Assembly (NCBI GenBank): GCA_021496925.1
Contig: CP053915.1
Coordinates: 4,925,028-4,989,027, forward strand
DNA: 64,000 bases
Direction of reading: 5' to 3'
Source of the DNA: Acidovorax sp. YS12
GTDB taxonomy: Bacteria; Pseudomonadota; Gammaproteobacteria; Burkholderiales; Burkholderiaceae_C
Within the stretch, counting starts at the first letter, position 1; each line of letters opens with the position of its first letter. The notes under the pieces are model-generated. The model saw only the letters and a program-made list of their open reading frames with translations, was not told the origin of the DNA and ran no database searches. The translations under genes were made by a program, and so were the position numbers. This document shows, piece by piece, positions 1-7,485 of the stretch.

Positions 1-612
1 CGCGGCAAGGTGCTCAACACCTGGGAGGTGGAGCGTGACCGCCTGTTCGCCAACACCGAGGTGCATGACATCTCGGTGGCCATCGGCGTCGATCCGCACG
101 GGCCGGATGACACGCCCGACCTCTCGGGCTTGCGCTACGGCAAGGTCTGCATCCTGTCGGACGCCGACGTGGACGGCGCGCACATCCAGGTGCTGCTGCT
201 CACGCTGTTCTTCCGCCACTTTCCCAAGCTCATCGAGGCCGGCCACATCTACGTGGCGCGCCCGCCCCTGTACCGCGTGGACATTCCGGCGCGCGGCAAG
301 AAGCCCGCCGCCAAGCTCTACGCGCTCGATGAGGGCGAACTCGAAGCCATCCTCGACAAGGCCGCCAAGGACGGCGTGCCGCGCGAGAAATGCCAGCTCA
401 GCCGCTTCAAGGGCCTGGGCGAGATGAACGCAGAGCAGTTGTGGGAAACCACGCTCAACCCCGACACACGCCGCTTGCTGCCCGTGCAACTGGGCAGCCT
501 GGGCTTTGCCGACACCGAAGGCCTCATCACCAAGCTCATGGGCAAGGGCGAGGCCGCCTCGCGCCGCGAGCTGATGGAGCTGCACGGCGACGCGGTGGAC
601 GTGGATATTTGA
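1..612 (+). CDS. parE: DNA topoisomerase IV subunit B, C-terminal part (5' end outside the window)
   Basis: The reading frame is open from the first base, so this is the last ~203 codons of a gene that begins upstream. ParE is the ATPase/Toprim subunit of topoisomerase IV, which with ParC unlinks daughter chromosomes. The visible part carries the Toprim acidic motif DADVDGAHIQ (about residues 57-66 of the fragment), followed by LLLTLFFRHFPKLIE and the QLSRFKGLGEMNAEQLWETT block of type IIA subunit B proteins. ParE is preferred over GyrB because a parC-type gene follows 56 bp downstream. A start codon inside the window (GTG at 10) is not the true start. A dispersed repeat copy fills the gap to parC. 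Confidence 0.93.
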   Translation, partial: RGKVLNTWEVERDRLFANTEVHDISVAIGVDPHGPDDTPDLSGLRYGKVCILSDADVDGAHIQVLLLTLFFRHFPKLIEAGHIYVARPPLYRVDIPARGKKPAAKLYALDEGELEAILDKAAKDGVPREKCQLSRFKGLGEMNAEQLWETTLNPDTRRLLPVQLGSLGFADTEGLITKLMGKGEAASRRELMELHGDAVDVDI

Positions 613-613
613 T

Positions 614-665
614 GTTTTTGGCCTCCAGCGCTTATCCAGCAAGCGCTGGTAGCTCCTATTTTTGA
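614..665 (-). repeat. Dispersed ~50-bp repeat, family R1, between parE and parC
   Basis: Read on the minus strand it follows the R1 pattern seen throughout the window: an A/T-rich start, AGCTACCAGCGCTTGCTGG, then AAGCGCTGGAGGCC and a short A/T tract. The AGCGCTTGCTGG / AAGCGCT core is self-complementary and can fold into a hairpin. It fills almost the whole parE-parC gap. Confidence 0.8.
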
Positions 666-668
666 AGC

Positions 669-3020
669 ATGAGCGACTCTCCTCTCCTCCTTCCCTCCGG
701 TGCCGACGCGGGCGATGCGCTCGACCTGGGCGGCTACGCCCAGCGCGCCTACCTGGAATACGCCCTCAGCGTGGTCAAGGGCCGCGCGCTGCCCGATGTG
801 TGCGACGGCCTCAAACCCGTGCAGCGGCGCATCCTCTACGCCATGGACCAGATGGGCCTGTCCTACAGCGGCCCGAACCGCAACGTGGCGGCCAAGCCGG
901 TCAAGAGCGCGCGCGTGGTGGGCGACGTGCTGGGGCGCTTCCACCCGCACGGCGACCAGTCGGCCTACGACGCCCTGGTGCGCCTGGCGCAGGACTTCAA
1001 CCAGCGCTACCCGCTGATCGACGGCCAGGGTAACTTCGGCAGCCGCGACGGCGACGGCGCCGCCGCCATGCGCTACACCGAGGCGCGGCTGACGCCCATC
1101 GCGGGCCTGCTGCTCGACGAAATCGGCATGGGCACGGTCGATTTCGTGCCCAACTACGACGGCAGTACCGAGGAGCCGCGCCAACTGCCCGCACGTCTGC
1201 CGTTCGCGCTGCTCAACGGCGCCAGCGGCATCGCCGTGGGGCTGGCGACCGAGATTCCCAGTCACAACCTGCGCGAGGTGGCCGACGCCTGCGTGGCGCT
1301 ACTGAAGAACCCGCAGCTTGGCGATGAAGAGCTGTTCGCGCTGGTGCCTGGCCCCGACTACCCCGGCGGCGGGCAGATCATCAGCAGCGCCGCCGACATC
1401 CACGACGCCTACCGCAGCGGGCGCGGCAGCCTCAAGGTGCGCGCGCGCTGGAAGATCGAAGACCTGGCGCGCGGCCAGTGGCAACTGGTGGTGACCGAAC
1501 TGCCGCCCGGCGTTTCGGCGCAGAAGGTGCTGGAGGAAATCGAGGACATCACCAACCCCAAGGTCAAGACCGGCAAAAAAGCGTTGACGCAGGAGCAGAC
1601 CCAGCTCAAGGCCAGCATGCTGGCCGTGCTCGACGGCGTGCGCGACGAATCGAGCAAGGACGCGCCGGTGCGCATCGTGTTCGAGCCCAAGACCGGCAAG
1701 GTGCCGCAGCAGGAGCTGATTACCGCGCTGCTGGCGCACACCAGCCTGGAAACCTCGGCGCCCATCAACCTCACCATGGTGGGGCTGGACGGCCGGCCCA
1801 CGCAGAAATCGCTGCGCCAGATGCTGGCCGAGTGGGTGGCGTTCCGCCAGGGCACCATCACGCGGCGCAGCCAGCACCGCCTGACCAAGGTGCTGGAGCG
1901 CATCCACATCCTCGAAGGGCGGCAGCTGGTGCTGCTCAACATCGACGAAGTGATCGCCATCATCCGCGCGGCCGAGGAGCCCAAGGCGGCGCTGATGGCG
2001 CGCTTCAACCTGTCGGAGCGCCAGGCCGAGGACATCCTCGAAATCCGCCTGCGCCAGCTGGCGCGGCTGGAGGCCATCAAGATTGAGCAGGAGCTGTCGG
2101 CGCTGCGCGAGGAGCAGGGCCGGCTGGAGGACATCCTGGCCAACCCGGCCTCGCTGCGCCGCCTGATGGTCAAGGAAATCGAAGCCGACGCGAAGCAGTT
2201 CGCCGATGCGCGCCGCACGCTCATCCAGGCCGAGAAAAAGGCCGTGGCCGAAGTCAAGGTACTCGACGAACCCGTCACCGTCGTGGTGTCGCAAAAGGGC
2301 TGGGTGCGCACGCGCCAGGGCCATGGGCATGAGGCGGGCAGCTTTGCCTTCAAGGCCGGCGATGCCCTCTACGGCACCTTCGAGTGCCGCACAGTGGACC
2401 AGCTCATCGTCTTCGGCAGCAATGGCCGGGTGTACTCCGTGCCGGTGGCCAGCCTGCCCGGCGGGCGCGGCGACGGCCAGCCCGTGACCACGCTGATCGA
2501 GCTGGAGACGGGCACCCAACTGCTGCACTATTTCGCCGGGCCGCCGCAGGCGCAGCTGCTGCTGGCCAGCTCGGGCGGCTACGGCTTTCTGGCGCTGGTG
2601 GAAAACCTGGTGTCGCGCCAGAAGGGCGGCAAGGCCTTCGTCACGCTGGGCGAGGGCGAGACGCTGTGCGTGCCCTCGCATGCGGCGGGCAGCAGCGGCA
2701 GCCAGCCGCTGCCGCCGGCCACGCACGTGGCCTGCGCCTCGGCGGGCGGGCGCATCCTCACGTTCGAGATCGGCGAGCTGAAAGCCATGGCCCACGGCGG
2801 GCGCGGCCTGATGCTGATCGACCTGGAGGACAAGGACAGCCTGGCGGGCGCCGCCGCGTACACGCGCAGCGTGCGCATCGAGGGCCTGGGGCGTGGCGCC
2901 AAGGAGCGCGAGGAACAGCTCGAAATCCGCAGCCTGAACAACGCCCGCGCCGCCCGTGCGCGCAAGGGCAAGGCCGCCGACCTGGGCTTCAAGCCCCAGC
3001 GGGTGACGCGCGTGGAGTGA
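669..3020 (+). CDS. parC: DNA topoisomerase IV subunit A
   Basis: 783-residue breakage-reunion subunit of topoisomerase IV; with ParE it decatenates replicated chromosomes. The catalytic tyrosine is Y136 in AAAMRYTEARL, next to R135. The winged-helix domain, tower and coiled-coil (LERIHILEGRQLVLLNIDEVI ~ residues 415-435) follow in the usual order. A ~300-residue C-terminal beta-pinwheel region is recognisable by repeated blades such as VVSQKGWVRTRQGHG and LIVFGSNGRVYSVPV. Length is typical for ParC and shorter than GyrA. The quinolone-binding loop reads HPHGDQSAYDAL: Q97 stands where E. coli ParC has Ser80 and D101 where it has Glu84. It probably forms one transcription unit with parE. Confidence 0.95.
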   Translation: MSDSPLLLPSGADAGDALDLGGYAQRAYLEYALSVVKGRALPDVCDGLKPVQRRILYAMDQMGLSYSGPNRNVAAKPVKSARVVGDVLGRFHPHGDQSAYDALVRLAQDFNQRYPLIDGQGNFGSRDGDGAAAMRYTEARLTPIAGLLLDEIGMGTVDFVPNYDGSTEEPRQLPARLPFALLNGASGIAVGLATEIPSHNLREVADACVALLKNPQLGDEELFALVPGPDYPGGGQIISSAADIHDAYRSGRGSLKVRARWKIEDLARGQWQLVVTELPPGVSAQKVLEEIEDITNPKVKTGKKALTQEQTQLKASMLAVLDGVRDESSKDAPVRIVFEPKTGKVPQQELITALLAHTSLETSAPINLTMVGLDGRPTQKSLRQMLAEWVAFRQGTITRRSQHRLTKVLERIHILEGRQLVLLNIDEVIAIIRAAEEPKAALMARFNLSERQAEDILEIRLRQLARLEAIKIEQELSALREEQGRLEDILANPASLRRLMVKEIEADAKQFADARRTLIQAEKKAVAEVKVLDEPVTVVVSQKGWVRTRQGHGHEAGSFAFKAGDALYGTFECRTVDQLIVFGSNGRVYSVPVASLPGGRGDGQPVTTLIELETGTQLLHYFAGPPQAQLLLASSGGYGFLALVENLVSRQKGGKAFVTLGEGETLCVPSHAAGSSGSQPLPPATHVACASAGGRILTFEIGELKAMAHGGRGLMLIDLEDKDSLAGAAAYTRSVRIEGLGRGAKEREEQLEIRSLNNARAARARKGKAADLGFKPQRVTRVE

Positions 3021-3149
3021 GCGATGCCGGCATTGCGCTGGTGCAGCGCCGCTGAAATAAATGCTGCGCTCGTCTGTAAAGATAGGTAAATTGCAAGCAA
3101 TGCCTGCGCACAATAGGCGCAACAAGAGACAAGGCACCAGGAGGAAAAA

Positions 3150-4943
3150 ATGCCGCAACTTCGCATGGCCCACAAGCTGTGGTCGGCCGTCATCGTCATC
3201 GTCGTGGCGCTGGTGGCCGTGGTCGGGTTCTCCGGCTACCGGACGTCCAAGGCCCAGGCCCAGGCGGATGCCACGTCGCGCGAGATGGCCACGCGCGTCG
3301 AGTCCGCCCTGCGCTGGACGGGGTTGACGGAAACCAACGCCGCGCGCACGCAGGCCCTGGTGGTCAGCAGCGATCCGGCGGTGGAGGCCGAGTTCAAGGC
3401 CATCATCCCCGCGACCTCGGCGCAGATTTCCGAGGTGCAGAAAAAGCTCGAAACCCTGGCCACCGGCGACGCCGACAAGGCGCAGATGGCCAGGATCGCC
3501 GCTGCGCGCAAGGCCATGATCGACCTGCGCGGCCAGGCCATGAAGCTCAAGGCCGACGCGCAGCACGATGCCGCGGTGGAGCTGGTCAAGCAGTCCTACA
3601 ACCCGGCGGTGGCGGCCTACCTGAAGACCCTGCACGACTTCGTGGAGCTGCAGCGGCAGCAGGCGCAGGCCAGCCAGGCGGACATCGCCGGCAACCGCCT
3701 GCTCACCGTGAAGATCGCTGCCGTGGTGGTGGGCCTGCTGATTCTGGCCATCGTCGTGGGCGCCTACTTCCTCATCGGCAGCATCGAGCGCCCACTGGAG
3801 CAGGCGCGCAGCCTGGCGGCGCAGATCGCCGAGGGCGACCTGAGCGGACGCGAGGCGGTGACGCGGGGCGACGAATTCGGCGACCTGCTGCGCTCGCTGT
3901 ACGCGATGAGCGAAGCGCTGTCGCGCATGGTGCAGCAGGTGCGCCAGAGCACGGACAGCATCGCCACGGCCAGCGCGGAGATCGCACTGGGCAACCAGGA
4001 CCTGTCGGCGCGCACGGAACAGACCTCGAGCAACCTGCAGCAGACGGCGGCGGCGATGGAGCAGTTCACCAGCACGCTGCAGCAAAGCGCGGGCAGCGCG
4101 CAGCAGGCCAGCAGCCTGGCGGCGGGGGCCTCGGGCGTGGCGCGCCGTGGCGGCGAAGTGGTCGGGCAAGTGGTCGCGACCATGCAGGACATCCACCACA
4201 GCAGCCAGAAGATCGCCGACATCATCGGCGTCATCGACGGCATCGCCTTCCAGACCAACATCCTGGCGCTGAACGCTGCCGTGGAAGCGGCACGCGCGGG
4301 TGAACAAGGCCGGGGCTTCGCCGTGGTGGCCGGCGAAGTGCGCAGCCTGGCGCAGCGCAGCGCCGACGCGGCCAAGGAAATCAAGGGACTCATCACTGCC
4401 AGCGTGGAGCGCGTGGAAACCGGCTCGCGCCTGGTGGAAGGCGCGGGCAGCACCATGCAGGAAGTGGTGCAGGCGGTGCAGCGCGTCACGGACATGATCG
4501 GGGAAATCACGGCGGCCTCGCAGGAGCAAAGCGCGGGCGTGGCGCAGGTCAACCAGGCGGTGGGGCAACTGGACCAGATGACGCAGCAGAACGCGGCGCT
4601 GGTGGAGCAGAGCGCGGCAGCGGCGCACAGCCTGCGCGAGCAGGCGCAGCAGCTGGCGCAGGCCGTCTCGGCGTTCAAGGTGGCGGGCGTGGCCGCCGCG
4701 CAGGCAGCCACCTACCAGGCACCGCGGGCGGTGGCGCCCCGGCCCGCCCCGGCCATGCCGGCGCCGGCCAAGCCGCGCGCCGTGGCGGGCAAGGCGGCGC
4801 CAGCACCCGCGCCACGGGTAGCCGCGCCCACACCGGCGCCCAAACCGGCAGCCAAGGCCGCGCCCAAGCCGCCCGCTGCCGCACCGCGCATCGCAGCCGC
4901 GCCCAAGAAGGCGGCCGACGATGGCGAGTGGGAAAGCTTCTGA
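3150..4943 (+). CDS. Methyl-accepting chemotaxis protein (597 aa)
   Basis: Transmembrane chemoreceptor that controls CheA through CheW. Start chosen for the strong ribosome site GGAGG just upstream. Order: TM1 (about residues 9-30), periplasmic four-helix-bundle sensor (about 31-185), TM2 (VVVGLLILAIVVGAYFLI, ~192-209), HAMP (~212-265), then the cytoplasmic coiled coil with the hairpin-tip motif IIGVIDGIAFQTNILALNAA. The last ~75 residues are a Pro/Ala/Lys-rich linker ending in EWESF, which fits the xWxxF tether used by CheR/CheB in E. coli Tar and Tsr. The ligand is not predictable. The C-terminal half is nearly identical in DNA to the next gene (5150-6889). Confidence 0.93.
   Translation: MPQLRMAHKLWSAVIVIVVALVAVVGFSGYRTSKAQAQADATSREMATRVESALRWTGLTETNAARTQALVVSSDPAVEAEFKAIIPATSAQISEVQKKLETLATGDADKAQMARIAAARKAMIDLRGQAMKLKADAQHDAAVELVKQSYNPAVAAYLKTLHDFVELQRQQAQASQADIAGNRLLTVKIAAVVVGLLILAIVVGAYFLIGSIERPLEQARSLAAQIAEGDLSGREAVTRGDEFGDLLRSLYAMSEALSRMVQQVRQSTDSIATASAEIALGNQDLSARTEQTSSNLQQTAAAMEQFTSTLQQSAGSAQQASSLAAGASGVARRGGEVVGQVVATMQDIHHSSQKIADIIGVIDGIAFQTNILALNAAVEAARAGEQGRGFAVVAGEVRSLAQRSADAAKEIKGLITASVERVETGSRLVEGAGSTMQEVVQAVQRVTDMIGEITAASQEQSAGVAQVNQAVGQLDQMTQQNAALVEQSAAAAHSLREQAQQLAQAVSAFKVAGVAAAQAATYQAPRAVAPRPAPAMPAPAKPRAVAGKAAPAPAPRVAAPTPAPKPAAKAAPKPPAAAPRIAAAPKKAADDGEWESF
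3834..4619 (+). repeat. Near-identical 786-bp tract shared by the two receptors (copy 1)
   Basis: From GGCGACCTGAGCGGACGCGAG onward, this stretch matches 5840-6625 at a constant offset of 2006 bp. By eye only one silent difference is seen (TAC/TAT near 3902). The flanking sensor and tail regions are clearly diverged. The pattern is that of recent gene conversion or a partial duplication. Confidence 0.85.
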
Positions 4944-5149
4944 GCCCTGGTGGGCGCACAAGCCTTCCGGCACCTGGCCTGCGGCGGTTCACCCGGGGCC
5001 TCGTGGTTTTCCCTGAAAGGGGGCGGTTTTGGCCGCGAAGTAGTCATCCCTGCCTAGAAAGTGGGAAAGGTCCCACAGTAAATTACGTTTAGTGACGTAT
5101 TTGCTGTGGCGGGCTCCCAAGCATTTGGAACCGCTCCACTGGAGGAGAC

Positions 5150-6889
5150 ATGCGGTTTCAGAATATGCGCACGGCCACCAAGCTCTGGGGGGCCGTGGCC
5201 TGGATTGTCATCATGATGCTGGCGGTCGTAGCCTCTGCAGGCTACCGCTCGGCCCGCACCCAGGCCGAGGCCAACGTGGTGCTGCTGGAGCTGAACACCC
5301 GCGTCGAGGCCGCGCAGCGCTGGATGGGCCTGACCGAGACCAACACGGCGCGCACCCAGGCCCTGGTGCTGGGGGGCGACGCGGAAACCCGGGCCGAGCT
5401 CAAGGGCATGATCGCCGCGACGTCCGCCAGGATCGACGAAGCGCAGAAAACGCTCCAGTCCCTTCCCTTGAGAGACGAGGACAGGACGCAGATGGCCAAG
5501 ATCACGGCCGCCCGCACCGACTTGCAGCGCATGCGCCAGCAGGCCAGCGCGCTGGCCGAGCAGGACAGCGCGGCAGAGGCCAAGGCGTTCCTGCGCCAGT
5601 CCTACAACCCGGCGGCCACCGCCTACCTGCAAATGCTGCAGGACTTCGTGACCATGCAGCAGCACTATGCGCGCGAGCGCCAGATCGCGCTGGGCGGCGA
5701 GCGCGTGCGCACGGTGCAGATTGCGGGCGGCTTTGCCAGCCTGGTGCTGCTGGCGGTGTGCGTGGGGGCGTATTTCCTGATCCGCAGCATCCAGCATCCG
5801 CTGGCCCAGGCGCGCAGCCTGGCGGATCGTATCGCCAGTGGCGACCTGAGCGGACGCGAGGCGGTGACGCGGGGCGACGAATTCGGCGACCTGCTGCGCT
5901 CGCTGTATGCGATGAGCGAAGCGCTGTCGCGCATGGTGCAGCAGGTGCGCCAGAGCACGGACAGCATCGCCACGGCCAGCGCGGAGATCGCACTGGGCAA
6001 CCAGGACCTGTCGGCGCGCACGGAACAGACCTCGAGCAACCTGCAGCAGACGGCGGCGGCGATGGAGCAGTTCACCAGCACGCTGCAGCAAAGCGCGGGC
6101 AGCGCGCAGCAGGCCAGCAGCCTGGCGGCGGGGGCCTCGGGCGTGGCGCGCCGTGGCGGCGAAGTGGTCGGGCAAGTGGTCGCGACCATGCAGGACATCC
6201 ACCACAGCAGCCAGAAGATCGCCGACATCATCGGCGTCATCGACGGCATCGCCTTCCAGACCAACATCCTGGCGCTGAACGCTGCCGTGGAAGCGGCACG
6301 CGCGGGTGAACAAGGCCGGGGCTTCGCCGTGGTGGCCGGCGAAGTGCGCAGCCTGGCGCAGCGCAGCGCCGACGCGGCCAAGGAAATCAAGGGACTCATC
6401 ACTGCCAGCGTGGAGCGCGTGGAAACCGGCTCGCGCCTGGTGGAAGGCGCGGGCAGCACCATGCAGGAAGTGGTGCAGGCGGTGCAGCGCGTCACGGACA
6501 TGATCGGGGAAATCACGGCGGCCTCGCAGGAGCAAAGCGCGGGCGTGGCGCAGGTCAACCAGGCGGTGGGGCAACTGGACCAGATGACGCAGCAGAACGC
6601 GGCGCTGGTGGAGCAGAGCGCGGCGGCGGCGCACAGCCTGCGCGAACAGGCACAGCAGCTGGCGCAGGCCATCTCGGCATTCAAGGTGGCGGGCGTGGCG
6701 CCAGCCCAGGCGGCCCGCTCGGCGCCACGGGCCGCCGCCGTACCCATGCCGGCGGCGCCAGCCAAGCCGAAGGCGGCTGCGGCGCCAGCGCCACGGGTGG
6801 CGGCGCCCAAGCCTGCTGCGCCCGCCGCGCCGCGCATTGCGGCCGCGCCGAAGAAGGCGGCCAGCGACGGCGAGTGGGAAAGCTTCTGA
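5150..6889 (+). CDS. Methyl-accepting chemotaxis protein (579 aa), paralogue of the preceding gene
   Basis: Second chemoreceptor in tandem. Start chosen for GGAGGAGA immediately upstream of ATG. TM1 is at about residues 12-33, a periplasmic helical sensor at ~34-190, TM2 (GGFASLVLLAVCVGAYFLI) at ~192-210, then HAMP and the methyl-accepting/CheA-contact coiled coil. Its sensor is only moderately similar to that of the upstream receptor, so the two probably see different stimuli while sharing one signalling module. It also ends in an Ala/Pro-rich linker and EWESF, the likely CheR/CheB tether. A 200-bp gap separates the genes, so independent promoters are possible. A hairpin terminator follows the stop. 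Confidence 0.93.
   Translation: MRFQNMRTATKLWGAVAWIVIMMLAVVASAGYRSARTQAEANVVLLELNTRVEAAQRWMGLTETNTARTQALVLGGDAETRAELKGMIAATSARIDEAQKTLQSLPLRDEDRTQMAKITAARTDLQRMRQQASALAEQDSAAEAKAFLRQSYNPAATAYLQMLQDFVTMQQHYARERQIALGGERVRTVQIAGGFASLVLLAVCVGAYFLIRSIQHPLAQARSLADRIASGDLSGREAVTRGDEFGDLLRSLYAMSEALSRMVQQVRQSTDSIATASAEIALGNQDLSARTEQTSSNLQQTAAAMEQFTSTLQQSAGSAQQASSLAAGASGVARRGGEVVGQVVATMQDIHHSSQKIADIIGVIDGIAFQTNILALNAAVEAARAGEQGRGFAVVAGEVRSLAQRSADAAKEIKGLITASVERVETGSRLVEGAGSTMQEVVQAVQRVTDMIGEITAASQEQSAGVAQVNQAVGQLDQMTQQNAALVEQSAAAAHSLREQAQQLAQAISAFKVAGVAPAQAARSAPRAAAVPMPAAPAKPKAAAAPAPRVAAPKPAAPAAPRIAAAPKKAASDGEWESF
5840..6625 (+). repeat. Near-identical 786-bp tract shared by the two receptors (copy 2)
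   Basis: Partner of 3834-4619; covers HAMP through most of the signalling coiled coil. Identity stops near the start of the linker, where scattered substitutions begin. Confidence 0.85.
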
Positions 6890-6895
6890 GGCATT

Positions 6896-6925
6896 AAAAA
6901 AGCGGGCCAGGCCCGCTTTTCTTTT
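6896..6925. terminator. Rho-independent terminator, probably bidirectional
   Basis: AGCGGG-CCAGG-CCCGCT stem-loop flanked by an A-run on the left and TTTTCTTTT on the right. It lies between the convergent chemoreceptor and ridA-like genes, and could stop both. Confidence 0.85.
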
Positions 6926-6964
6926 CCGGGGCGGGCTGCACATCCTGCCCGCAAGTAGCACCCG

Positions 6965-7426
6965 TCAGCCCAGCTCGGCGATCAGCTCGATCTCCACGCA
7001 CGCGCCCAGCGGGATCTGCGCCACGCCGAAGGCGCTGCGCGCGTGCGCGCCCTTCTCGGCGCCGAAGACCTGGCCCAGCAGCTCGCTGGCGCCGTTGGTC
7101 ACCAGGTGCTGCTCGGTGAATTCGCCGGTGGAGTTGACCAGGCTCATCAGCTTCACGATGCGCTGCACCCGGTTCAGGTCGCCGCCGGTGGCGGCGTGCA
7201 GCGTGCCCAGCAGGTCGATGGCCACGGCCCGCGCGGCGGCCTGGCCTTGCTCCGTGGTCACGTCGCGGCCCAGTTGGCCGACCCAGGGCTTGCCATCCTT
7301 GCGCGCAATGTGGCCGCTGAGGAAAACGAGGTTGCCTGTCTGCGCGTAGGGCACGTAAGCTGCGGCAGGCACAGCCACGGGGGGCAGGGTGATGTTCAGG
7401 GCTTTCAATTGGTCGTAAACGCTCAT
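6965..7426 (-). CDS. RidA family protein (YjgF/UK114-like)
   Basis: 153-residue protein of the RidA superfamily, small trimeric proteins that hydrolyse or bind reactive enamine/imine intermediates. Seen: AYVPYAQTGNLVFLSGHIARKDGKPWVGQLG at residues ~23-53 and a C-terminal GACVEIELIAELG strand, both family hallmarks. The conserved catalytic Arg of archetypal RidA (IPARSAF...) is not obvious; the equivalent stretch reads HARSAFGVAQIPLGACVEIE, so an Arg is present at ~128. It is longer than archetypal RidA (~130 aa) and closer to the YjgF subfamilies of ~150 aa. Divergent from comEC, with 59 bp between the starts. The frame stays open upstream, but that part is the antisense of comEC. Confidence 0.85.
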   Translation of the reverse strand: MSVYDQLKALNITLPPVAVPAAAYVPYAQTGNLVFLSGHIARKDGKPWVGQLGRDVTTEQGQAAARAVAIDLLGTLHAATGGDLNRVQRIVKLMSLVNSTGEFTEQHLVTNGASELLGQVFGAEKGAHARSAFGVAQIPLGACVEIELIAELG

Positions 7427-7485
7427 GGTCTGGCTCGTTTCAGTCGGCGGATAAAGGGGCACATGGTACCCGGGAGCGCGGCCGC

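Noticed and set aside
1299..6961. Very long open frames on the minus strand opposite parC and the chemoreceptors
   Set aside because: They are His/Leu/Arg-rich antisense readings typical of GC-rich genes, with no family motifs; the plus-strand proteins are clearly real.
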